From Lucinisca nassula (lineage: Eukaryota; Mollusca; Bivalvia; Lucinida; Lucinidae), in NCBI GenBank assembly GCA_963580285.1, contig OY757023.1, positions 130,542,027-130,606,026 of the forward strand: a DNA stretch of 64,000 nt. The letters are read 5' to 3'. Position numbers and translations under genes: made by a program. The first letter of the stretch is position 1. Each line of letters starts with the position of its first letter. Positions 10,993-20,400 of the stretch are shown piece after piece. The notes beneath the pieces were generated by a model. It was not told where the DNA came from and searched no databases. It was given only the letters and a program-made list of their open reading frames with translations.

Positions 10993-11241
10993 CATGTTAA
11001 CAAGTTTGTGTAATGTACACTACACTAAGCCCCAATTTATATAGGGAAACTGAGGTTTAGAGTGGTGCACATTATTTTTCTTATTTCTGCTCTAAGACAT
11101 AGGTTGTAGATTCCTCCTCATTGAGCCGGTTGTAAGAGTACCCACAGCCTATGTTTGGAGAAAAACATATCAAAAAGTTCGATCAGCAGAAATTTACCTG
11201 TTTTGGAGATATGAAAGAATGCATTATACATTATGGATAAA
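10993..11241 (-). mobile_element. PAL-B MITE, diverged
   Basis: Left end ATGTTAACAAGTTTGTGTAA. A damaged hairpin (CCTCCTCATTGAGCCGGTTG) is flanked by ACATAGGTTGTAG and CACAGCCTATG. Confidence 0.65.
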
Positions 11242-11593
11242 TACAGTAGAACTTCGATGGCTCGAACACCGATGGCTCGTTTACCATGGCTGAGTCGAAC
11301 CCGTTCTTGAGTCCCTAGGGAATTTCTGTACGTAAGAAATAGGGAGAGTAAAAATTAGGATATTGTCGTCTTTTATCTTGCAAATGTATGCTGTGTGTAC
11401 TCATTAGAATCGCCTCTATGAGGCGATTCTAATGAGTACACACAGTATACATTTTTCATTATAGAACATAGAAAAATGTCCTAAAGTATGTCGTTATGCC
11501 TCCTGGCATTAGCCCTCGATGGCTCGAACTACCCCTGTCTCGAACAGATTTTCATGGTCCCAAAGCTGTTCGAGCCATTGAAGTTCGACTGTA
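11242..11593 (+). mobile_element. Family E pogo-like MITE, copy 1
   Basis: TA|CAGTAGAACTTCGATGGC at the left and GAGCCATTGAAGTTCGACTG|TA at the right. The CAGT...ACTG ends with TA flanks fit the pogo/Tigger group of Tc1/mariner. The centre is a hairpin GTACTCATTAGAATCGCCTC / GAGGCGATTCTAATGAGTAC, related to the PAL hairpin although the ends are unrelated. Confidence 0.85.
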
Positions 11594-11871
11594 AATAAAT
11601 AAATAAATAAATAGATAAATAAATATTTTGTTTATGATTGTACATATACTTTGTTAAACATAACATTTCATTTACATGTACCGTCTTTTGTATTTTGTTA
11701 TTGAAAATGTATTGATGTGGAAAGTTTAATCAATATAATTTAAAAGTCAGCCCATTGTTTCAAGTCACTCAGTACATACACCGAGGTCATGTTTTCTCCC
11801 CACGGTTATATAAAGCATTGTTTCCAACATGTTTACACCTGTCACGAGACAACGAGTCTTAACTGGGGTTG

Positions 11872-12362
11872 ACAGGGGTAAACATTTTTGTTCTTATTTC
11901 TGCTCAAAACATAGTTTTTGGGTACTCGCTAGAACCGCTTTGCCGAGGCGGTTATAATGAGTTCGTACAATCTATGTTTTGAGCAGAAATATGAAAAAAT
12001 ATCAGAATTTTTTATCTGAAAATTTTCAATTTTTGGTAATAAAATTTCAATATATGAAAATAGATATTTATCATATGACGTCGTTGATAAGCAGTGGATA
12101 ACGTCGTGTAATAAATATCGTATGACCACACGTGTAAGAACACTTTGGCGGGATTAAGTAACGTCATGACGACGTCCATGTCAACAATGCATTTTTCGTA
12201 GAAAACTTGTCAAATTAAAAGATGATAAAATCCAATTTAAAGTAGTCATATGATAAAGAGAATCTTACACTCGTGGACATTTCATATGAAATTTATGAAA
12301 CTCGCCGAAGGCTCGTTTCATAAATTTCATATGAAATGACCACTCGTGTAAGATCCTTTATG
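11872..12362. mobile_element. PAL-A fragment joined to a family D relative
   Basis: To about 12065 this is PAL-A sequence (GACAGGGGTAAACATT, damaged hairpin at 11927-11955, GAGCAGAAATATG). From 12066 (ATCATATGACGTCGTTGAT) it becomes a D-type element with its own hairpin, ATGAAACTCGCC GAAGGC TCGTTTCAT, ending ACTCGTGTAAGATCCT. Confidence 0.65.
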
Positions 12363-12433
12363 TATAGCAAATGGAATTTGACATGAGACTGGCGACCTTT
12401 ATTACCATAATTTCACACCCGACTGAATGCATG

Positions 12434-12783
12434 TACAGTAGAACTTCCATGGCTCGAACACCGATGTCTCGTTTACCATGGATGAGTCGAACCCATTCTT
12501 GAGTCCCTAGCGAAATCCTATACATAAGAAATAGTGGGGGATAATTAAGGAGATTTTAGTCTTTTATCTTGCAAATGTATGCTGTGTGTACTCATTAGAA
12601 TCGCCTCGATGAGGCGATTCTAATGAGTACACACAGCATACATTTTTATTATAGAACATCGAAAAGATTTCTAAAAATATCTCGTCATGCCTCCTGACAG
12701 TAACCTCAGTGGCTCGAACTACCCCTGTCTCGAACAGATTTTCGAGGTCCCAAAGGTGTTCGAGCCATTGAAGTTCGGCTGTA
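12434..12783 (+). mobile_element. Family E pogo-like MITE, copy 2
   Basis: Same architecture as 11242-11593 and about the same length. The central inverted repeat CTCATTAGAATCGCCTCGAT / GATGAGGCGATTCTAATGAG is intact. It interrupts an older repeat whose flanks (ACCATAATTTCACA-CCGACTGAATGCAT) reappear at 13620-13655. Confidence 0.85.
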
Positions 12784-12786
12784 TTT

Positions 12787-13090
12787 GCCGGCCTCAATGG
12801 TTCAGTCGGATGCGCGTCTGACTGGTGATCAGGAGGTCGCGGGTTCGACTCCCGCCGGGGTCGGCAACATTCTTTCGTGGAGATTGATCAAGAAATCTTT
12901 TCTACGGTCATTCTCTCCCTTCCGCTGATTCAAGAAGGGCAGTTGTCAGTTTCTGGCGAAAGAATGTGCACTGAACTGGTTAACCGCTTACGTATAAGCC
13001 TGCCCAGGAAAGTGTTGATAGGTAAACTGACCGGCTCAAAAATGACCTAAATAGTGTTGACTGGGCCGTAAAACTCCAATACAAACAAAA
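12787..13090 (+). mobile_element. tRNA-headed SINE (family V), best copy
   Basis: The first 75 bases fold as a tRNA cloverleaf. The acceptor strands are GCCGGCC and GGTCGGC, the anticodon stem TCTGA/TCAGG holds a 7-base loop, and the T arm is GCGGG TTCGACT CCCGC (B-box). A 230-base body with TTCTGGCGAAAGAATG follows, ending TTGACTGGGCCGTAAAACTC. The fused body shows it is a SINE and not a tRNA gene. Confidence 0.85.
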
Positions 13091-13189
13091 TCGACTGTAT
13101 TGATCAAAGTTTTCGCCATGTTCTTGTTATTTCATATAAAGATGTCGGTAAATGGGTCGCCATGCACGAAATGCCGAAAATTCACGAGA

Positions 13190-13610
13190 AAATTGCGACA
13201 ACAGACCTATCAGACGATAACATTGGCCATATTCGACTGGGAAGTTTCGTGAAATTTTCGTGAAATTCCACGCAGGAGTGCGGTGTTATCTTGTAATAGC
13301 CGATCACATGATCCAATCAAATATGAGTTATTTTTCAAATACGTAAGCGATCGTGGAGCACGATTCTATTCGAAGAAAAAGTCGAACCTTTCGTGCACCA
13401 CGGTCGCTTATGAGCTATACGCAAATAAAATATTTGATTGGACCATGTGACCAGCTATTACAACTAGGAACCACACTCCTACGTGGAATTTCACGGAAAT
13501 TTCACGAAACCTACCAGTCGAATACCGCCATTGACAATTTTATTCGTTCCATAGGGGTCAGTCTAATGTCAAATTGCACCGGCTATAAAGCTATTGCAAT
13601 TTGACCTGAG
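13190..13610. mobile_element. Large foldback element
   Basis: Long imperfect inverted repeat centred near 13375. Left blocks TATTCGACTGGGAAGTTTCG, GTAATAGCCGATCACATGAT and GCGATCGTGGAGCACGA face right blocks TCGTGCACCACGGTCGC, ATGTGACCAGCTATTAC and CCTACCAGTCGAATA. The flank AGACAATTGACC and related strings recur near 14640-14790, so the element belongs to a longer nest. No ORF of note. Confidence 0.75.
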
Positions 13611-14082
13611 ACAATTGACCTCTAGTACCATAATTTCACATCCGACTGAATGCATATTTTAATGTCACGGTCACAAATCACTATTTGAGCCACGCCCGAC
13701 TAGTTGGCGACTAATTTGGGGTGAAATCGGGCTGGAGTCCGGCCGGCGTCCCGTCTGATGTTGAGGCATCGGTGGAATCGGTGGTCGGAAGGGGCCCGGT
13801 GAAATTTCAACTCGCACTTATAATTCTCACCGACTTCTAGGTCGAAAAAAAGGTTGAGAAGAGCTCGTACCGACGTCGGGACGATGTCGATGGCATCGGC
13901 TGGCATCCGGTGGTCGTATAGAGCGGACCCCGACCAATAAGATAATCGGTCAGTAATCGGCTGACGCCCGGCCGGCGCCCGACAAGTAATCAAGCGGAAT
14001 CCGCTCGACGAATCCTGTTTCGGCTGTCGCCGATCGATCGCCGACCGGTTTCCTGCCGGTGTCCCACTGATTGACGCTCAAC

Positions 14083-14090
14083 TATATAAG
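14083..14090 (+). promoter_or_regulatory. Possible TATA box (TATATAAG)
   Basis: Lies in the GC-rich island 102 bases before the ATG of the ORF at 14192. There is no independent evidence for transcription. Confidence 0.3.
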
Positions 14091-14191
14091 GGACCAATCT
14101 CCGATGCGTGCCGGTTTCTAGCAGACCAGTAGGGATAAGAGGCATCTTGTATCGCTTTTCTTAGAAGAAAGTTTTCTTCGAAGTCAACAAA

Positions 14192-14563
14192 ATGAAGGAT
14201 ATTCACCTACCAACCGAACTGACCCATTTATTGTACAGACAGGAGAAGATGCAGTTTATATACCCCTGGACAACTGAACCACTCCCGGCGGGTGTAAACC
14301 CGGCCCTCGCATCTGCGGAACATCGACCGATGCGCGGCCGGCTAGTAACAATCGTCAGGTATACGGCCGGCGTACGACCGGTAACGCGCAGTGCACCCGC
14401 CGATTTCCGCCCGGCGTATACGCCGATGCTTCCCCGCAAAAATCTGACAGACACCGCCCGATTTCCGGCGGATGTCCCTCCAGGCTCCGCACGGCATACT
14501 TTTTGCCAAAACCGAGCCAGACAACCGCTTCCGACCCCTTCTCGACTTGGACGGCTGGTGTAG
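14192..14563 (+). CDS. Unrecognised ORF in the GC-rich island
   Basis: 123 codons starting at an ATG in good context (ACAAAATGA). The first 35 residues (MKDIHLPTELTHLLYRQEKM and following) have ordinary composition. The rest is rich in Arg, Pro and Ala, as expected from translating GC-rich repeats, and antisense frames are open too. I recognise no domain. It may be the first exon of a gene or element, or chance; chance is the more likely. Confidence 0.2.
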   Translation: MKDIHLPTELTHLLYRQEKMQFIYPWTTEPLPAGVNPALASAEHRPMRGRLVTIVRYTAGVRPVTRSAPADFRPAYTPMLPRKNLTDTARFPADVPPGSARHTFCQNRARQPLPTPSRLGRLV

Positions 14564-14879
14564 TATAGCTCGACCTGGGTACGCCGAATTTATGACCGAG
14601 GCATTATCTTCGCTGTTTTTTTTTTTTTTTGAAGAGGTCCATATTGTTATTCAATCCATAGAGGTCGGTAAATGGTTTGCCATTCACGTGATTCCGAAAA
14701 TTCACGAGAAGTTTACGAGGCGATATCATTGACTAATTTATTCTTTGCATAGAGGTCTGTCTCATGTCAACTTGCAACAGCTATAATAGCAAGCAGAAAA
14801 CACGAAGATACACATCAGCCTGTGGGGACATGCACCCTTTTCTTGTTCTCAAACGACGTAAAACATGTTTTCTCATAAC

Positions 14880-15105
14880 TTAAGGGGATTGGGAACACCT
14901 GGTAGATTTGTCTGTCATTTTTCAAAGGTAGATAACTTTCAGGACTTCCCGTTCCCTTGTCTATAAGCCCTGTCCCACTGACAAAGGGGTAAACTATTAA
15001 CGGAAAAAATGCTCTTCAGGAGCAAATTCTTTCCTTTATGAGTTGACCCTTATTGGCATGGACGCAAAAATACTTATGCAGGAGTTGCCTTCCCTGTCCC
15101 CTTAA
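14880..15105. mobile_element. TTAA-flanked MITE (family M), copy 1
   Basis: TTAA|GGGGATTGGGAACACC at the left and CTGTCCCC|TTAA at the right. The inside contains an inverted pair around GCTCTTCAGGAGCAAATTC. Other copies: 28450-28690 and 30924-31167. Confidence 0.7.
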
Positions 15106-15954
15106 CTCAAATGATTAGTCTGAGCAAGATCTACACGGTTTCAATTCTACCATAATATGCATGTACTTGCATCAAGCCGCGTCAATAGAGTTTATGTCAT
15201 TGGAAAAAACGCATGCACATCAACCCCGAAAGAAAACGTGCCTTTACAGTCTTGACCTACATGACCTTACATGCCCTCGACATCAGACTTAAGATAATGT
15301 GTTTCTGCAGTGTTTTCCAGTCTGGCTTCATCATCTGTCAGATAGCACGCAGCCTTGAACTTGACGGGGTAATTTCTCCAGTGAAACGTAAGACTGCTCT
15401 TAAACGCGTTAAGGGAAGGTGCCATTACTATGTTTTCCGGGAGGGAGTTCCTTTATTGGGTATTTTTTTTGTTTTGTTTTGTTTTCTGGTATTTAGTCTT
15501 ACTGTAGATTTAAAGAGTTTCATTGAATGTCCCCTTGTTGAGGTGTAAGTAGCCGGTTGGAAGAGTTTTTCTTTATCAATTTTATCTATGCCATGTAAAG
15601 CTCTTAGGTAATGGGCTTACAGCGAGAACTCTGATCACACTGCGCGAACGCAGTACTCTTCGCATGGTATACGTGTCCAGAGACATACTTACACTAAATG
15701 TGGCCGAAGTCAAAGCATAGCAGATCCTTTTTGACAAGCCGTTTACGTTCGCTTAAACACATAATCAGTCATGCAAATGGCAGAGAACCAGTGCAATATT
15801 TCCCATCTACCAATCATTTTGTAACCTTTAGTCTCCTATATGCCAATTTCGGTCAGGAGGGACATCCTTTTTAATATATGTCTAGGGAAGTTACTCTTGA
15901 CGTGCATGGGGAAGCCAATGTTATAGCTCTTAGTCACAATATGTTTAGTCCTCT
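15106..15954. other. No recognisable gene
   Basis: A 111-codon frame at 15213-15548 shows no recognised domain. A weak K-type string (CTCTGATCACACTGCGCG) lies near 15632. Confidence 0.45.
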
Positions 15955-16085
15955 ATGTAAACCAGGGGTCACGGGATCGATCCCGGGCTTCGCCAGACTT
16001 TCGGATGAGTCTTTAAACCGAGGTCCCGTCTCCGTATGACCTTAGCTGTTGGTGAGACGTAAAACTCAAACACTCACTAACTCAT
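15955..16085 (+). mobile_element. SINE 3' portion (TCTTTAAACCGAGGTCC type)
   Basis: Carries the end of a tRNA-like head (GGGATCGATCCCGGGC), then GATGAGTCTTTAAACCGAGG, and a tail ACGTAAAACTCAAACACTCA. A fuller copy lies inverted at 28136-28300. Confidence 0.7.
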
Positions 16086-16342
16086 TCCGTACACAAATAC
16101 TGATTCTCTCGAATGTATGGTTTGTCTCCAGTATGTAGCATATCCGTATTATTTAAAAAAAGCAATGGTTTGTTTCCAGTATGGATATAAAGTGCTCAAT
16201 AGTTTCTCAACCATGTTGTAATTACACCAAAGTCACAATTTCTCACAGAACAGTAATTTCAAAATGTCCCGCAAAATGTCAAGCCCGACATAACGCAGCA
16301 TTCGTGAAAAGTCATTAAAACTTTTCCTAATTTATTGTAAGA

Positions 16343-16776
16343 GAGCGTCACTTGACGAAATCGTAGGGTTCGATACTGGATCTGAACTGAGACTCAAGAC
16401 GAGTTATCTTAATGATGACTTTAATGCCATCAGATTCTGTGAGATATGCATTGTTCAGGTGTGTACCTGTTGGGCAAGTGTATGTGTATTGGTGCATAAT
16501 GTAAACAATAAATCATTCGTATCATTTTTTTTTTTTTTTTTTTTAATTTTTACCGCCTTGTCCTATATACCAAAAGCCTTTTATAATATATATATACGAT
16601 ACATGTTGACAGATTCATTAAAAAAGGTATACTTTGGATATTTCTTGACCAGACGTTATTATAGACGAGATGTCACCATACCATTAAAGTCATCATCAAG
16701 TTAGTCTACTCGCCTTGTGTCTCAGTTGAGGTCCAGTATCGAACCCTACAATTACGTCAAATGACGCTGTGATACA
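16343..16776. mobile_element. MITE with about 90-bp terminal inverted repeats
   Basis: Left arm 16343-16436 starts AGCGTCACTTGACGAAATCG and includes GTAGGGTTCGATACTGGA. Right arm 16679-16776 is its imperfect inverse, ending TACGTCAAATGACGCT. The 240-base interior has a T-run and no ORF of note. Confidence 0.75.
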
Positions 16777-16949
16777 ATATATAGTCCCAAAAATGTGACA
16801 TTGGCGTCTTATCAGGTTCTACACTCTTTACTTAAAATAAAGAAATTTAAGGTTGATCGAAACAGTCTAAGTGGAATTTCAGAACCATTGTCCAGTATAC
16901 ACTCAGGGACAATAAACCGACCAGGGCTGTGCGTGTTCTGATTTATTTC

Positions 16950-17230
16950 ATTACGAAACCATGCCTATACTAATACATTGTAAATTTGACCGCCGAAAAA
17001 AACGAAAATCTTCAGATGAAAATTGTGATATTTGTATTATTTCTCCTCAAAATATAGATTGTGGGTACTCGTTAGAACCGCCTCAACGAGGCGGTTCTTG
17101 ATAACGAGTACCAACAATCTATATTTTAGAGCACAAATAAGAAAAATAAAGTTTACCCATGTAAACCCAAGTTGTACCATATAAAATTGGGTTCAAGGGG
17201 GTCAAAAGTATATAGGCGTGTTTTCGTAAT
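16950..17230 (+). mobile_element. PAL-A MITE directly upstream of an exon
   Basis: Left end ATTACGAAACCATGCCTATA, right end TATAGGCGTGTTTTCGTAAT. Its last base is 25 bases before the acceptor AG (17254-17255) of the exon at 17256. Confidence 0.85.
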
Positions 17231-17255
17231 ATGATGAACCATTTTATCATTACAG

Positions 17256-17453
17256 GCCAGGAATATGAGCGGTTGTATCTTTGCAACGTACAAGCTGTTA
17301 CCAACGTTTCAGTACTACGAAAAACTCGATTGCTACGTAGATGACGTCAGTAACGTCAATGAGAAGATACCGCCACCAAAGCCTCCACCCACAAAGAAAG
17401 CTGAGATTTTTGACCTCAGTATGTACACAGAGGTGGATGAAAGAGCCATCAGT
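17256..17453 (+). CDS. KY-like gene, exon with first likely Met
   Basis: The acceptor TTACAG precedes 17256. ATG at 17265; donor AGT|GTATGT after 17453, phase 0. It encodes YEKLDCYVDDVSN, a proline stretch IPPPKPPP, and EIFDLSMYTEVDERA, the conserved lead-in to the KY/hillarin transglutaminase-like core. Translation is open above the ATG to the acceptor, so this could be an internal exon continuing from 4355-4435. Confidence 0.75.
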
Positions 17454-20400
17454 GTATGTCCGGTATCATTTACGCTTTATCATGTTCAACAAATCTGAGC
17501 AAAATTACGATTACACATCCGTGTCACATAGTGTTTTCTTTCATATCTCAGAAACAGTTATTTTCTGATGAAAGTTTGTGATAATTTTCTAATCAAGGCT
17601 CCAAATATAGGTTGTATGTGCACGTTAGAACTGTCTTGTTGAGGCGGTTTTAACGAGTACCGACAATCTGTTTTTGTTGTTGTTTTTTTCAGCAAAAAGT
17701 AAGAAGAATTATGAATCTCCCCGTAAATCCCGCTTTTCTATATATAAAGGGGGGTTTAGAGGGGTGTTCATTACACGGAGTAACCTGGCGAATTAAATGT
17801 GCATCCGCATTTTGGTCTGAGACTGTTGGTTTGAATTGGTGTTTCATCTTGTTTTTGCTGTTTGCGAACAACGAAGTGCAGAATGCCCTGCGCATCCGCG
17901 TAGTTTCATTATGTTAACATGCCCATGCGACATAATGCATTTTTTCAAATCTTCAAAATGGCTAATTTTATGTTGAAAGTGCGACACATTTTTCTTATTT
18001 GTACTGCAAACGTAAGTTGTTGTGCTCGTTAGGACCGCCGCATTGAGGTGGTTCTAACGAGTACCCACAACCTATGTCTTGGAGCAGAAAAAAAAGAAAA
18101 ATAATAAATAGCCCCGCAAACCCGTTTTCTTTATGTAATGTGGGGTTTAGCGGGGTGTTCATTTCACGGACTTGTTCACGTGATATTATTGATCGACCTC
18201 TTTGTTCTCGCTACTAGCATAATGACTCTGGCGTGATGAGAACACCATCCTATAGGAATTACATTTTTTGCAAATGACCATTTAGGACAGCTTGCCTTAT
18301 TTATGTTACAATAACATACGCGAACAAAACGTTCTAAAACAATTTTTGATCGAAACCGTTTCAACTGCCGAATTTGGAACACAAGTCGCACGTCGCCAAT
18401 GCGGACATATACCGTCACTTCCGTGGTTGTGAGAAAGGGAAACTGAAGTAAAAATACGTGCTCGCAAAATATGCAGACAGACTTTGCCATTAATACGAAT
18501 ATTTCTTTGAATAAAGCTTGTTTCAGTGCAATAACAGACAGCATTTTCTTGCACACCAGACAAGGAAATCCGTGATTTTACCCTGGGATAGAAATTTATG
18601 TTCTGACCCTGGTGTTCCGACCCCAAATCGAATATAATCGCTTGTTTAATAAATGCACTGGTTGATTACAACCTCATGCACGGCGTCGTCATGCCTGACG
18701 TCACTAAACATTCCTGTTGTGTCATCACAAAATGGCGGACGTCGGTAACCGAAGTGACAGCAGCATTAAAATTCGCAATAGAAATGGAAGGTATGCAAGA
18801 AAAAGAATCCGAAATGGGTGTGAGGGGTGGATAGAAAAATCCGTCCCTCGGGATCACTGTCCGGCATCACTCGGCAAGCCTCGTGATGCCGGACAGTGTC
18901 CCTTGGGACGGATTTTTCAATCCACCCCTCACACCCATATAAGATTCTTATAGTGTCACATGGGTATGGTTGGTTCCGTAATGTGACACGCTTGAGTTCG
19001 ATAACATTCTTTTCCAGACACCAGCCACATATTATCGAAAAACATTACGAGAACTGGTACACCACCTAACAGAGGGCTATGTAACAGATCTGAGTAAACT
19101 ACGGGCGATTTATAGATGGATCACCTGCCAGCCAATCGATCAGCTATATAGAGAGAAGGGGGATAATCCCAAACAACACCACGCAGGATTTCAGCTCTGG
19201 CGAATTAAGAATAAGAAAGGCAATTATGCACAACTTGTCAGCCTATTATGCAGGTAAAGTAAACTAAAGGACACCCTTTTTGCTTTACTTGTATCTAATT
19301 TGCATCACGAAAATACACGTATATAATTTTGACCTCCTTGAACCCCAATTTTATTAAGTAAGACTGGGGTTCACAAGGGTAAAACTTATTTTTCTTATTT
19401 CTGCTCTAAAATATAGTTTGTGGGTACTCGTTAGAACCACCTCGATGAGGCGGTTCTAACGAGTGCCCGCAATCTAAATTCTGAGCAGAAACAAGGAAAA
19501 TATCCAAATTTTTCATCTTAAAATTTTCATTTTTTCGGCGATAAAGGTGCCTGGAACTTGTATAGGCATGTTTGCGTAAGGTGCACATGCCGTTAAAACG
19601 CGACATAAATAGCCTCTCAGTCATGGCGTTAAGACCGAGGTAAGAAGATTATTTAGTCTCATGCGAGGCACTAATCCTGAGACTGAGATTTACTTGTTGA
19701 GGACACAGTCTCATCATTGATTGTTTTTAACCCATTTTCTTTAAATCAAATTGCAAATCATTATAAGGAAGCCATCATAACTACCTGCTAACTATCTGCT
19801 ACAAGATGGTGCTATTGTTCATCTTGTACGTGCACTTTACATAACGGGTATAAGAAGTAGCAGCACACATTTTGTTTACAAATCTGCCCGGAACTACATA
19901 CGTGTATCTCTTGTCAGTCACCTAGAATTAGCCACTAGTGAGGAAAAGTTCGAGTTCAGAAACAGTCTATTTGCATAGCTTTTCGTAGTAAATGCATGTG
20001 TTTAAACTAAGTTCACATTGCGATAAAACATCCGTGCGCTTAAAATGGCGTCTTTCGCAGTTCAAGAACTTGTTTTTTTAGATGAAAATATTCGATATTT
20101 GTCTTGTTTCTGGTCCAAACTATAGACTATTTGTGCTCGATAGAACTGCCTCAATGAGGCGGTTCTAACGAGCACCAAAATCTATGTTTTTTTTCAAGCA
20201 ATAATAAGGAAAATAATGTTTAACCCCGTGATACCCTGTTTTCTTTATAAAGAATGTGGTTCAGTGGGTGTTCATTACACGGACTTGTTAACCGGTTGAT
20301 AATTTGAAGATCATAATGGTAGATTTCTCATTGCATTTGTCGTGGAAATGTCTATGCTGAATCGAATTTGAATAATTCCGACTCAACCAGAAAAACAGTG

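Larger units (their letters stand above)
13690..14570. other. GC-rich island inside AT-rich DNA
   Basis: Composition shifts sharply to C+G with many CCGGCC, CGGCG and GACCGG words, unlike the flanks. It contains a possible TATA box (14083) and the ORF at 14192. CpG is frequent, so the island may be unmethylated or of foreign origin. I cannot assign it to a known element. Confidence 0.6.

Noticed and set aside
12787..12862. tRNA gene with good cloverleaf
   Set aside because: It is followed by a conserved 230-bp SINE body also found at 4496 and 28315, so it is the SINE head.
18176..18626. 126- and 106-codon minus-strand frames
   Set aside because: No recognisable domain; they overlap each other in different frames and lie in intronic DNA next to MITEs.
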